NCBI RefSeq assembly: GCF_900177345.1
Contig: NZ_FWZT01000021.1
Location: 94,141 to 158,140 of the forward strand
Reading direction: 5' to 3'
DNA: 64,000 bases
DNA from: Pseudobacteriovorax antillogorgiicola
GTDB taxonomy: Bacteria > Bdellovibrionota_B > Oligoflexia > Oligoflexales > Oligoflexaceae
The notes beneath the pieces are model-generated. The model was not told the DNA's origin and ran no database searches. It saw only the letters and a program-made list of their open reading frames with translations. The position numbers and the translations under genes were made by a program. This document shows positions 50,465 to 59,645 of this stretch, one piece after another (positions within the stretch are counted from its first letter, which is position 1; each line of letters begins with the position of its first letter).

Positions 50465-51451
50465 TTAGGATTTTGAGTGGCTTGAGATCCATTGCTGAAG
50501 GTGAGCAAAGGCCTTGTCGCGATCTGGTTCGTTGTAGATCTCGTGATACATGTCGTTATACTTGTGCAGCATGTTTCCAGGCTTGAGTCGGTCATAGAAA
50601 CTTTCAATGGACTTAGGCTTGATGATTTTGTCTTCTCCAGCGACTTGCACCATCAATGGATAATGAATGGTATCAGCCTTGTGGTAGCTATCATCCCGAC
50701 ACTCAAGGTAGCTATAGTAAAAGGCTGAAGACACAAAGCCATGATTCAAGGGGTCTTGTCGGTAGTGGCGGCATACTCGTGGATCACGAGATACTAGGTC
50801 AGCCAAAGGTTCTCCTGGCAATGACACAGCGGGAGCAATGCGATTCATGATGCGGCCAGCGATTTCTTTGATTTTGGGTACTTCGAACGCAAGGTCGAAC
50901 ATAGGAGAACTCACTGTTGCCGAGGCGATGGGAAGATCGGCGTATTTGATCATGGTGCGAATTGCGATCTGGCCCCCCATAGAATGACCTAGCAGGTGAA
51001 TCTCAGCTTTGCCAAATCTCTCCAGAAGGTACTCATAGAAGCGATTGATTGCCAGTTCAGCATCCTCGGCATACTGATCGAAATGATCCACATGACCCCT
51101 TCTGCCCTGGGAGTGGCCGTGACCCCGATGATCTAAAGCATAGACACTGGATACCTGATCTTTAAGATAATGGGGAAAATGCAGGTAGCGGCCCCCATGC
51201 TCTCCCTGACCATGAAGTACCACAAGAGCCTTGTGAGCCTGGTCACCCCGCCATTTTTTGGGTCGAAACAAGTTTCCAAAGAGTTGAGTTTTGTTGTCAG
51301 AACCTTTGAATACTTCAAACTCATTGATCCAATCAGCAGGAAGATCGGGAAACCCTTCGGGGCTAACTGGCATCTGGGGACTTTTGCGGCTTTGCTTCGG
51401 GTCATATGGGAACACAGGAGCGAAGGAGCAGCTAGTGATAACTTCTTGCAT
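50465..51451 (-). CDS. alpha/beta hydrolase, monoacylglycerol-lipase-like
   Basis: Starting at ATG 51451 (AAGGGA upstream; an ATG at 51469 is weaker) gives 328 residues. The fold marks are ALVVLHGQGEHGGRY, DHRGHGHSQGRRGHV, nucleophile GHSMGG and a late His in MYHEIYNE. The HGxGEHxxRY pattern is that of serine hydrolases acting on monoacylglycerols. Probably a cytoplasmic lipid ester hydrolase. Single gene. Confidence 0.88.
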   Translation of the reverse strand: MQEVITSCSFAPVFPYDPKQSRKSPQMPVSPEGFPDLPADWINEFEVFKGSDNKTQLFGNLFRPKKWRGDQAHKALVVLHGQGEHGGRYLHFPHYLKDQVSSVYALDHRGHGHSQGRRGHVDHFDQYAEDAELAINRFYEYLLERFGKAEIHLLGHSMGGQIAIRTMIKYADLPIASATVSSPMFDLAFEVPKIKEIAGRIMNRIAPAVSLPGEPLADLVSRDPRVCRHYRQDPLNHGFVSSAFYYSYLECRDDSYHKADTIHYPLMVQVAGEDKIIKPKSIESFYDRLKPGNMLHKYNDMYHEIYNEPDRDKAFAHLQQWISSHSKS

Positions 51452-51720
51452 GAGCAATCCCTTTTTCATTTCTCTAGTGATACAGTCACTAGAATATATA
51501 TCTCGTGGCGGGAAATTACGATAGTAGCTTGGCCTGCGGCGTAAAAACCTATTTGGTTTGGAAGCAGCTCCTAGTCTATCTTATGGTATAAACTCCCCAA
51601 GGAGCAGTGATAGCCGTCAGGCAGTCTGAGCAAAAAAATGAATGACGGTGGAGTTCAAGGGTAAGTTAGGAATGTTATCGGTCAGCACTGGCTTGGCAAG
51701 GCCAAGCAGGCTGATAAATG

Positions 51721-51933
51721 TTAACTTGCTTGGCCTACGGTTTGTGCCGCATTAGGGATTTCAGATTCTCGTTCGATCAGGGTTTCCCGCAGCTCTTCAT
51801 AGCAATCCTCACAGATGGGCTGATCAACCAGGCGTTGGTCCAATTCACCCCAGACAACGAGAGCTGCAATGGCCTGCTCACCAAAGGGTCGTTTTTTTAA
51901 TTTGCCGTCCATCTGACATCTCGGGCAAGTCAT
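51721..51933 (-). CDS. small zinc-ribbon protein
   Basis: ATG 51933 after GAGGTGACT gives 70 residues. Two Cys pairs, CPRC near the start and CEDC near residue 42, suit a zinc ribbon. The remaining residues are helical and acidic. The longer frame upstream (to 52113) adds no typical start. Possibly a regulatory or ribosome-associated small protein; not recognised. Confidence 0.55.
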   Translation of the reverse strand: MTCPRCQMDGKLKKRPFGEQAIAALVVWGELDQRLVDQPICEDCYEELRETLIERESEIPNAAQTVGQAS

Positions 51934-52231
51934 AGTCACCTCGCTAAAACTAAGCAGTGAATTGATCGGATACATAGAGTATGAGATTCCCCGTGATACC
52001 CTGTCAACTCCCTGAGATTTAGGGTTCTTGTACGAACTGAAATTCGGAAAGGTATCGGCAGTTTCGAATTTTAAAATGACTACAAAATTTTCCGAGGGGA
52101 AATGTGTCGACAAATCAAACTCTTACGGCACGAAAATACAACGTAATTAAAATCACTTACTGATTGCTTAAATGTAAAGCCCAGAGTGGAATACCGCCGG
52201 AATCATGCGGGATTTTTTCACTAGTGCTATA

Positions 52232-52260
52232 TTGACATGTTTTGTGTGTCATGGTAGACT
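52232..52260 (+). promoter_or_regulatory. sigma70-like promoter of the metzincin gene
   Basis: TTGACA, 17-bp spacer, TAGACT; the transcript would start about 65 bp before the ATG. Confidence 0.6.
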
Positions 52261-52327
52261 TGCATCAGCCATCGTTATGGCTGTATTCTGTTGTTCCTGT
52301 TGAAATAAGCTGCTGTGGAAGTACCCT

Positions 52328-53479
52328 ATGAAACCGATTTTACTTATCATTTTTGCTATTTTCCTAAACCATTGTGCCCAAGATCAAAACAAGCGCAAAA
52401 ATCGCGCTGAACCCCAAACATACTTTCTTGGCGATCCTCAAGTTCTCATTGCTGGTACCAGCAAAAATCTTAACTCTTTTGTTAGCCTGGATAACCTACT
52501 GAATTTCGAAGACTATAGTCTCCAGGGGCACTATGACTTCGCTCCAAGAGCCATCCAGACTGGTCCTATTACCAGTCAGGAGGAGCTAGAAGATCGCAAC
52601 GCTACAGATCGACCAACAGCTCCTCAGAAAATTCCTTCTTATCAGTTTGAAGCGATCAATGACGAGACGATTACTTATTCTGATAAAACCATTCCAGAGT
52701 ATCCTCAGCTTCGTTTTTCTAAGGTGCAGGACGAATTCCATCTCACTCACATCAACGGTGTGGCTGTTGAGCCTCTGCACTATAGTCTCTCTGAAAATGG
52801 CGAAGTATTTAGCATCTTGATGTCTTATCAAAGCCGCTATGGCGAAACTTTGAAGGCACTGTACTTTACTAAAAACAAGGCCATATCTAGCTTTAGGCGC
52901 TTCACAGAAAGAAACTTCGCTTACCTCATAGACCGCTCGGTAGCTGTCGGTTGGGAAGAACGTCTTGACTTAAGTCTGTGCGGGAGCATGAGCCCTGAAG
53001 AGCGGCGGACTTTCACAAGATCTATTAGCAAGTGGGAAACAGCACCTGGTAAGATCAGCGACTTAGACTTTTCCTTAAATTATCAGCCAGTTGCACAGCC
53101 ATTTTCCGATGTTAATCAGACTTGTGTCCAGCTTATCAGTGGTTATCGGCTAGAGACCCAAGAAGACCTTGCTGTACTTGGAGTCGCTATTCCGGTAATC
53201 AATCCGGCAAGCGGCCGCATTGTAGCTGCCAATAGTTTTATATTTGATGACGCTCACGATAAAATTAAGGCTCGGGACCAGTTTGAAGCGACCATCACCC
53301 ACGAGATTGGCCATGTCCTTGGCTTGGGTCATGAATTCCTACGGGATCCAGATACAGGTCGACCGGTCCATGATTCGATCATGGGGTACGCCAACTATCC
53401 TGAAATTAGTGACTGGGATCGCGATGCCATAGAGGCATTGTATTCAGAGGAAACGGGAAGCTTTACTTTTGTTGACTGA
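52328..53479 (+). CDS. metzincin-type metalloprotease lipoprotein
   Basis: A 383-residue lipoprotein (lipobox FLNHC). The catalytic site is HEIGHVLGLGHE (HExxHxxGxxH) near residue 320, followed by the Met-turn DSIMGY. This is a matrixin-like metzincin. The 200 residues before it are beta-rich and may be a propeptide. The active site is outside the cytoplasm, on the outer membrane. A good promoter is visible. Substrate unknown; prey or matrix protein digestion is plausible. Confidence 0.88.
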   Translation: MKPILLIIFAIFLNHCAQDQNKRKNRAEPQTYFLGDPQVLIAGTSKNLNSFVSLDNLLNFEDYSLQGHYDFAPRAIQTGPITSQEELEDRNATDRPTAPQKIPSYQFEAINDETITYSDKTIPEYPQLRFSKVQDEFHLTHINGVAVEPLHYSLSENGEVFSILMSYQSRYGETLKALYFTKNKAISSFRRFTERNFAYLIDRSVAVGWEERLDLSLCGSMSPEERRTFTRSISKWETAPGKISDLDFSLNYQPVAQPFSDVNQTCVQLISGYRLETQEDLAVLGVAIPVINPASGRIVAANSFIFDDAHDKIKARDQFEATITHEIGHVLGLGHEFLRDPDTGRPVHDSIMGYANYPEISDWDRDAIEALYSEETGSFTFVD

Positions 53480-53543
53480 CACTGGATGGATAAGTCCCAA
53501 GACCCTTCGCGCGCATCATGGGAATTTCTACCATGAGTCGAGC

Positions 53544-53595
53544 GAAGAGCCTTGTTGCAAGCTCTTCAAGGCCTAGCTAGATTTAGTAGGCCTTG
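53544..53595. terminator. two tandem hairpins in convergent gap
   Basis: GAAGAGC/GCTCTTC (53544-53567) followed by CAAGGCCTA/TAGGCCTTG (53567-53595). No T-run on either strand, so terminator activity is uncertain. Confidence 0.4.
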
Positions 53596-53622
53596 TAACG
53601 AAGCTAAAAGAGCTGGTCGGGA

Positions 53623-53820
53623 TTAGTTGCCCAACTTTCTCATTTGCTTGCGCAAACGCTTCTGAGCCATAGCACTTTTTCTCTTCTTCTTCACAGAAGG
53701 CTTTTCATAGTGCTTGCGATCTTTGAGTTCTCTCATAGTGCCAGCTTTTTCAACTTGCTTCTTCATGAGTTTTAGAACGAGTTCGATTGGTTGGCCTTCT
53801 CTTACGATGATCCCTGGCAT
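53623..53820 (-). CDS. rpsU: 30S ribosomal protein S21
   Basis: A 65-residue bS21. The beginning MPGIIVREGQPIELVLKLMKKQVEKAG, basic helix and the KKRKSAMAQKRLRKQMRK tail are family-typical. It binds the 30S subunit near the mRNA exit and helps translation start. Single gene with its own promoter. Confidence 0.95.
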   Translation of the reverse strand: MPGIIVREGQPIELVLKLMKKQVEKAGTMRELKDRKHYEKPSVKKKRKSAMAQKRLRKQMRKLGN

Positions 53821-53847
53821 ATCTCTCCCACTTGATACATATTAGAC

Positions 53848-53870
53848 AGACTGACACTCTAGGTCAGTCT
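53848..53870 (-). promoter_or_regulatory. leader hairpin of rpsU
   Basis: AGACTGAC/GTCAGTCT with a 7-nt loop, in the leader between a TTGACC/TATATC-type promoter (minus strand, about 53880-53910) and rpsU. It could regulate S21 translation. Confidence 0.45.
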
Positions 53871-53967
53871 AGTGTGATATACGTTTCAGCCGATTTGGTC
53901 AACCGGGTAAATCGACAAGATTGCATCTCTTGTTAAAACATACTGAAGTAATAAAGCCAATTTGGCG

Positions 53968-54597
53968 CTATCTAGTATGATAGAGCCGATCTCCTGCGTC
54001 ACCAATACCTGGCAAGAGGTAGCCCTGATCGTTCAGCCCCTCTTCAACACTAGCAGTGACCACCTTGACTTCGGGGTGGAAGTGGTGAATGCGCTTAAGT
54101 CCTTCAGGGGATATGAGAATCGTGACAATGGTGATCTCACCGACTTCATACTGCTTCAGTCGATCGATACACGATATCATCGTATCGGCTGTTGCCACGA
54201 GAGGATCTACTAATAAAATCTGTCGAGACTTTGAGTCTTTGGGAATTTTGAAATAGTATTCCACCGTGTTGTTGATGAACTTATCACGATAAATACCTAT
54301 ATGTCCAGCGCTGGCAAATGGGAGCGCCGACAGAATTCCATCCATCATGCCATTGCCTGCTCGCATCACCGACACCACTACTGGTGGTTTTGCGATCCGC
54401 CGAACTGCTGTTTCCATCAGCGGCGTATGTACGCGATCCTCTCGCAAATCCAAGTCGCGGGTCGCTTCATAGGCTAGCAATCGCCCTAATTCTTTCATGA
54501 TATTTCGAAATTCGGCTGACTCGGTATCGCTGTCTCTTAAATAGCCTAGCTTGTGTTGAATTACTGGGTGTTCAATGACCCGGCAATTGTCATTCAT
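53968..54597 (-). CDS. upp: uracil phosphoribosyltransferase
   Basis: A 209-residue UPRT. It makes UMP from uracil and PRPP. The PRPP loop reads ILLVDPLVATADTM, and the ends MRAGNGMMDGIL and GDAGDRLYHT(R) are typical. ATG 54597 after AGGAG. It is the last gene of the uracil operon, 10 bp after the DUF1688 gene, and corresponds to URC6 of yeast uracil degradation, as well as to salvage. Which role dominates is an inference from context. Confidence 0.92.
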   Translation of the reverse strand: MNDNCRVIEHPVIQHKLGYLRDSDTESAEFRNIMKELGRLLAYEATRDLDLREDRVHTPLMETAVRRIAKPPVVVSVMRAGNGMMDGILSALPFASAGHIGIYRDKFINNTVEYYFKIPKDSKSRQILLVDPLVATADTMISCIDRLKQYEVGEITIVTILISPEGLKRIHHFHPEVKVVTASVEEGLNDQGYLLPGIGDAGDRLYHTR

Positions 54598-54607
54598 ATA
54601 GTTTCTC

Positions 54608-55822
54608 CTAGAAAATAGTTCCATCGCTGATCAACTGCAAGGGTGGGACACCCCCAGGACGGGCTTGGTTGGCAAGCTTACGGCCTGTCCACCAAGTGCC
54701 TCCTTCCAAAACTTTCACCAACGGCAGCTGGGTAGCGTCCATATCCAATTTTTCTCGGATAATTTCAGCTAATCTGTCGAGGAGGCAAACAGTTAAGGCT
54801 CGCCACTCGACAATCAGCGGTGAGTCGATTTTATGCTTTTCTTCAGCGAGGCCGGGGTCTTTCAATGCGATCACCCCGCCATCTAAAAACAGCCCTCCGT
54901 TGCGATACTCTGCAAGACCCGTAAGGTCGGCGATGTTTTCAACTTTGATACCAGCACTTTCCAAGGGCTCAACAAGTGAGTATGTGAGCCATTGAGAGAG
55001 CTTGTGGAAAACTACGAAGCGCTCGCTTTCAAAGGTTTGCTCAGCTAGTAGCGGGTGGGGCCAGGCATCTCCCAATGCTTGACCCTGGTAGTTATAGCGA
55101 CCAGGCCAAATCTCTCCAAAAGCGAGTAAAACTGTTTTGAGCAAGTCTTTGGCTTCAATACTTTGACCGTAGGCAGACTGAATAAAGTCCAGAAGTCCTC
55201 CAGGGCGCGAGCCGGGGAAAAAGTTCTGCTTTGTCGTCAGGGTCTGACCTAAGTTATTTAGCAGTTGGAGGCGCCCCTCCAAGCCTGTGAGTGGGTTTTT
55301 GGGCGACACCTGGAAACCATGAGCTAGTGAGTCCAGGGGGAGTTTCATCAAGGCCTCAGCTGAAACCTCTGGCTGGTAGCGCATGGAGAATAAGCCCTGG
55401 CGAAACATATGATAGCTGGCGACCGCAAGCCCCTCCGATCGAGACCAGGTAGCTTCAACGTCATCCTCATAGTACGTCCAAGTATTGCCGGCACCGGCAT
55501 CCAGAAGAACTGATACGACGACCAAGTCGATCAGTTTTCGGCACCGTTCAGCAGGATCAGTTCGTGTAAGGGATGATAGAAAGTCAGCCATCCGATCAAT
55601 GTTTCCCACTTTGAAATGACGAGCCCTAGCGTGAAAGGGAACTTGGAGATCAGGGTAGTTCTCTCGGCAGACAGCAATCACTTCGTTAGCGAGTGAAGGA
55701 AGCTGGTCCTCACGAATTTCGAAATGAGTTAGTCCCTTGCTGGAAGCAGCATAAATTTTACCGCAGCTCTGCCGGATAGCTTCGGGTGATAGCAGATAGT
55801 CGATGCTGCTCTCATTAGTCAT
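54608..55822 (-). CDS. URC4/urg3-type DUF1688 protein
   Basis: A 404-residue member of DUF1688 (yeast URC4, Aspergillus urg3). Visible family patterns: DLVVVSVLLDAGAGNTW, LDSLAHGFQVSP, RPGGLLD and EWRALTVCLLDRL. In Lachancea kluyveri URC4 is required for growth on uracil as nitrogen source, but its reaction is not known. Its start overlaps the upstream GTP-cyclohydrolase-like gene by 8 bp. No signal peptide. Confidence 0.85.
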   Translation of the reverse strand: MTNESSIDYLLSPEAIRQSCGKIYAASSKGLTHFEIREDQLPSLANEVIAVCRENYPDLQVPFHARARHFKVGNIDRMADFLSSLTRTDPAERCRKLIDLVVVSVLLDAGAGNTWTYYEDDVEATWSRSEGLAVASYHMFRQGLFSMRYQPEVSAEALMKLPLDSLAHGFQVSPKNPLTGLEGRLQLLNNLGQTLTTKQNFFPGSRPGGLLDFIQSAYGQSIEAKDLLKTVLLAFGEIWPGRYNYQGQALGDAWPHPLLAEQTFESERFVVFHKLSQWLTYSLVEPLESAGIKVENIADLTGLAEYRNGGLFLDGGVIALKDPGLAEEKHKIDSPLIVEWRALTVCLLDRLAEIIREKLDMDATQLPLVKVLEGGTWWTGRKLANQARPGGVPPLQLISDGTIF

Positions 55823-57059
55823 GGAGGTTCCTTCCTTTCACATTGTCTAATGTCTCACCATCCTTCACATCTCCTGATGTGTAGTAGCCTGCTGCTTTCT
55901 TGGCTTCAATTTCTACCTGGGCATCGAGAGGAACTAAGTGCTGCGGGATATCGACCCGGTTGACAACCTCGATACCAGAGCGGGTGATGGCATTATATTT
56001 CATATCGCTCATACTCATCAGGTTGTGAATCTTCTTAATGCCTAGCCATAGCAAGGCATCGGGCATCAGCTCCTGAAAGCGAGCATCCTGAACTCCAGCC
56101 ACGCATTCTGTGCGGTAGAAGTAGGTGGATGCGGAATCACCCCCTTCCTGCCGTTTTCTTGCATTGTAGACCAGGTACTTGGTGACTTCTCCCAGGGCGC
56201 GGCCTTCTTTACGGAAATAAACAATGAGGCCAACGCCACCTTTCTGAGCTGTTTTTACGGCTTCTTCAATCCCATGCATCAGGTATGGGCGACAGGTGCA
56301 TATGTCCGATCCGAACACGTCGGAACCGTTGCACTCATCATGAACCCGACAAGTCAGTTCCACTTCGGGGTTTGCCAAGTCTTCAGGGTTACCGAAAATA
56401 TAGGCTGTGGTGCTGCCAATGGGTGGGAGCAAGACTTTGAGGTCTGGTCTGGTAACCAACTCGGGGAACATGCCTCCAGTTTCTTGGAAGAGAATTTTTC
56501 GCAGCACGCCCTCTTCTAATTCAAGCCGTTTGGCAATGCCCGGTAAGTACCAGACAGGCTCGATAGCTGCTTTGGTGACCTTGATATCATTTTTTTGAAC
56601 CACAACCTTGCCATCAACCTTGATCTTTCCCTCTTCAATGGATTTTGAAATTTCTGGGATTTGAAGGTGAGCGGATGTCACCGCGATAGACGGCTGGATG
56701 TTATAGTTTTGCTTGAGAAGATCGTCGTACGACTCGGTGATGCGAGCACCCCAAGGGTCAAGGGAGACAATATTATTGTCAAACCAGGAATCATAGGGCC
56801 CAAGCTCTACAGTGGCCGTGGTGTTGGCTAGGTCGGGGCGATGATTGCGAGGGAACTGCCCGGATGCTACCGACAGGGCGCGATATACGGTGTAGCTACC
56901 GGCGTGGGTTCCAATAGCATTGCGATGCTCGCTATGGGTTGCGATAATGGGGCCTCGCTCCTTGGCCGTCTTTGCTCCCCAATGGATGGGAGTGGTTTCG
57001 CGGTAAACATGGTTCGAGTGACTCGTCAGAATCACATGCTCTGGTCGTTTCATTTCCAT
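55815..57059 (-). CDS. URC1-type GTP cyclohydrolase II-like protein
   Basis: A 414-residue GTP cyclohydrolase II relative, longer than RibA. The zinc site is RVHDECNGSDVFGSDICTC, and the active-site stretch is RKEGRALGEVTKYLVYN. URC1 is thought to open the pyrimidine ring of a uracil nucleoside/nucleotide instead of GTP. The extra N-terminal 190 residues are typical of the URC1/urg1 type. ATG 57059 after AAGGAG. It lies 10 bp after the dehydrogenase gene. Confidence 0.87.
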   Translation of the reverse strand: MEMKRPEHVILTSHSNHVYRETTPIHWGAKTAKERGPIIATHSEHRNAIGTHAGSYTVYRALSVASGQFPRNHRPDLANTTATVELGPYDSWFDNNIVSLDPWGARITESYDDLLKQNYNIQPSIAVTSAHLQIPEISKSIEEGKIKVDGKVVVQKNDIKVTKAAIEPVWYLPGIAKRLELEEGVLRKILFQETGGMFPELVTRPDLKVLLPPIGSTTAYIFGNPEDLANPEVELTCRVHDECNGSDVFGSDICTCRPYLMHGIEEAVKTAQKGGVGLIVYFRKEGRALGEVTKYLVYNARKRQEGGDSASTYFYRTECVAGVQDARFQELMPDALLWLGIKKIHNLMSMSDMKYNAITRSGIEVVNRVDIPQHLVPLDAQVEIEAKKAAGYYTSGDVKDGETLDNVKGRNLHD

Positions 57060-57069
57060 GGAATTCTCC

Positions 57070-58542
57070 TTAGCTCATCCAGTTATGATCAGATTGCATC
57101 GTCCACTTACTTGTGAGCTTTTTCATATCCGACCAAAAATTTAGGCTGTGTACCCCGGTTATATCCCCGTGACCAAACTTTGAGCGGCCGATGCCACCAA
57201 AGGAGAATGGTTCCCGAGGGACGGGGACGCCAATGTTGATACCAACCATCCCAGCCTTGGCTTGCTGGGCGACTTGCTCCGCAAGCCCGCCGTTGTTGGT
57301 GAAGACCGAGCAGGCGTTGCCGTAAGGGTTGCGGTTTTCAATAACCATCGCCTCGCTGATGTTATTGCAGCGAACGATCGATAGGATTGGACCGAATAAT
57401 TCTTGAGTTGCAGCCTGGGTTTCGGGTTGAACGTGATCCAAGATTGTTGGGCCAAGCCAATAGCCATCGCGATAGGCTTCAGGTGGCTCGACTTTGCGAC
57501 CATCCACGAGGATCTTGGCACCATCAGCAACTGCCTGATCGATCGCTCGATGGAGAAATTCTAGCTGCTCGCGGCTGATAATAGCGCCGATTTCATAGCC
57601 AGCACGTTGGGATTCAGCCCGGGCTACAACCTGATCGATCTGAGCCTGACAGTCGCCAACTGCAAGCAGGACACTGGCTGCCATACAGCGTTGTCCGGCA
57701 CAGCCGGTGAACGAATCGCTGATGCCACCACAGATCTCAGGGTGTGCATCGGGAAGGAGGACGATGTGATTCTTGGCTCCTCCTAAGGCTAGAACCCTCT
57801 TACCAAGCTGACTGCCTCGCTGGTAGACCAGTTCAGCGACGTGGCTGGAACCGACAAAGCCCACAGCTTTCACTAACTGGTGGTCGATGACGGCTTCGAC
57901 AACATCCTTACCCCCTTGAAGAACGGTAAAAACACCTTTGGGTAAGCCGGCATCTAAAAGCGCCTGGCTGATCCATCGGGAGGTTAGTGGGGTCTTTTCC
58001 GATGGCTTCCAGATATAGCTGTTGCCTAGGGTCAGTGCTATGGGAATCGTCCACATGGGAACCATTGCAGGAAAGTTAAACGGTGTGATGTTCGCAATCA
58101 CCCCCAAAGGTTCCCGGCGATATTCACAGTGAACACCCCGAGAAACCTCCATCTTGCCACCACTGTCTAAGTTTTGAAGGGAGAGGGCAAACTCCAGAAC
58201 CTCGATCCCTTTCATCAAGCCAGCCTTTGATTCCCCCAAGGTCTTGCCGTTCTCAAGGCTTACTATATTGGCAATCTCGTCCAACTGCTCCACGAGTTTT
58301 TCACGAAATCGAAACATAATTTGGGTGCGCTCTTTGAGAGGGGTCTTCCGCCAAATAGCAAAGGCCTCTTGAGCTGATGCAGCAGCGTGGTTGACCTGTT
58401 CGGGGCTAGCCTCCCGAAACGTGCCAACCACTTGCCCAGTGTAGGGGCTCGTCACGGTTTGCTCGCGGCCTTGGCCAGGTTGCCATTGACCCCCTATGAG
58501 ATTGTTTAACTGAATCGTTTGATTCGGTATGTTAAGTGTCAT
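57070..58542 (-). CDS. mmsA: CoA-acylating (methyl)malonate-semialdehyde dehydrogenase
   Basis: A 490-residue aldehyde dehydrogenase. The catalytic Cys is in GCAGQRCMAASV; NFPAMVPMWTIPIALTLG and FGGIGRSKFGHGDITGV are features of the MMSDH group, which uses CoA. Malonate semialdehyde from the three-carbon part of uracil would become acetyl-CoA plus CO2. ATG 58542 after AAAGGAG. It is the first gene of the uracil operon. Confidence 0.9.
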   Translation of the reverse strand: MTLNIPNQTIQLNNLIGGQWQPGQGREQTVTSPYTGQVVGTFREASPEQVNHAAASAQEAFAIWRKTPLKERTQIMFRFREKLVEQLDEIANIVSLENGKTLGESKAGLMKGIEVLEFALSLQNLDSGGKMEVSRGVHCEYRREPLGVIANITPFNFPAMVPMWTIPIALTLGNSYIWKPSEKTPLTSRWISQALLDAGLPKGVFTVLQGGKDVVEAVIDHQLVKAVGFVGSSHVAELVYQRGSQLGKRVLALGGAKNHIVLLPDAHPEICGGISDSFTGCAGQRCMAASVLLAVGDCQAQIDQVVARAESQRAGYEIGAIISREQLEFLHRAIDQAVADGAKILVDGRKVEPPEAYRDGYWLGPTILDHVQPETQAATQELFGPILSIVRCNNISEAMVIENRNPYGNACSVFTNNGGLAEQVAQQAKAGMVGINIGVPVPREPFSFGGIGRSKFGHGDITGVHSLNFWSDMKKLTSKWTMQSDHNWMS

Positions 58543-58807
58543 CAAGACTCCTTTCCAGGGATAATCCATCCTCGTGGTTGCTGCTTGAGGTAAAGGCAGC
58601 ATCGTGAGGATTCATCATTCTCATCCCAACAAGTATGGAAAAGAAATCCAAGACCGGTTCCGCCACCAGAAGGAGCGTCCAGCCTTGGAGCATAAATACA
58701 TAGTTGTTGTTAGCCCGATTGTGGCCCAAAGAAAGGTATTAGGAAATAAAAAAATGGCGGAAAATGATAGGAAAAGGTGCTTTTTTCATGGTTTTACCGA
58801 CGGCGTG

Positions 58808-59125
58808 TTACAGCGCGTCGGCAAAAGACATATAATCATCCACGGCAGATTCGCTGTAGCTCTGGTTGTTGGTGCTAGATTCGAATAGCCAAGACATATC
58901 CTGGGGTGCTGGCTCGCCACTGATGGGGTCTTGGGTAGTCTGCCAGATACCCACACCGCAAACCAAACAAAAGGCTAAAACGCCCGTCGCGATCTTCAAG
59001 GGCTGGGGAATCACTCTTGATTCCTGTTGCCTGACCCGTGCCATGATTCGTTGAAACTCCTGAGGATGGGCATCGGGAATCCTGGGGAGTTTTGACAAAC
59101 GTTTTTTGATGTCATGATCGTTCAT
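58808..59125 (-). CDS. probable anti-sigma factor
   Basis: A 105-residue single-TM protein: cytoplasmic N-terminus of about 40 residues with helical, charged character (DIKKRLSKLPRIPDAHPQEF), TM at about 45-65 (IATGVLAFCLVCGVGIW) and a short periplasmic end. No zinc-binding HxxxC motif is seen, so the type is not the ZAS class. It overlaps the sigma gene by 14 bp, which supports the role. Confidence 0.6.
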   Translation of the reverse strand: MNDHDIKKRLSKLPRIPDAHPQEFQRIMARVRQQESRVIPQPLKIATGVLAFCLVCGVGIWQTTQDPISGEPAPQDMSWLFESSTNNQSYSESAVDDYMSFADAL

Positions 59126-59645
59126 CGTCTTCCTCCTTTAATATTTTGGCGAGTTTTTGGCGAGCCTTATGAAGCCGTGATTTCACGGTTCCCACTGGTA
59201 TCGCAAGGATTTCGCTAATCTCTTCTTGATTATGACCTTGCATATAAAATAGTACGACAATGGTGCGTTCAGCAAAGGCCAGGGAGTTTAAGGCGTCTTC
59301 AAGCTCCAGGCTTGGTAGCTTGCTGTTCGATTGATAGAGCCGTTGGGATTCAAGCCACGAGCTGAGAAGCTTTTTCCAACTGAGGCGCTTACGGTTGAAG
59401 TCGTAGGCCGTGTTCACTGCAATCCGATAGATCCAAGTGTCCAAGCGGCTTTTGTGATCAAACTGATCGAGGCCAAAATAGACCTTGCTGAAAGTCTCTT
59501 GTACCGCATCATCCAGTTCGTCCCAAGGGAGCAAGCGACCTAGGATCGCGCGAACGCGATCCTGGTGGCTCCTATAGAGAGACTCAAAGTCCTGCGGTGT
59601 GTCTTGCACAGTGTCAAGCATGGGCTTAATCGTCGTCGTTGTCAT
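59112..59645 (-). CDS. ECF-type RNA polymerase sigma factor
   Basis: About 177 residues. Region 2 (LDDAVQETFSKVYFGLDQFDHKSRLDTWIYRI) and region 4 (LPVGTV-like: IPVGTVKSRLHKARQKL) are clear. ATG 59645 (after the Spy-like gene, overlapping its stop) or ATG 59621 both possible; no strong ribosome site, so coupling is likely. It is made with a Spy-like periplasmic chaperone and an anti-sigma, the layout of envelope-stress control. Confidence 0.88.
   Translation of the reverse strand: MTTTTIKPMLDTVQDTPQDFESLYRSHQDRVRAILGRLLPWDELDDAVQETFSKVYFGLDQFDHKSRLDTWIYRIAVNTAYDFNRKRLSWKKLLSSWLESQRLYQSNSKLPSLELEDALNSLAFAERTIVVLFYMQGHNQEEISEILAIPVGTVKSRLHKARQKLAKILKEEDDERS

Noticed and set aside
58532..58888. 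Two frames in the gap before the dehydrogenase gene
   Set aside because: They overlap the real starts or each other and have no ribosome site or recognisable pattern.
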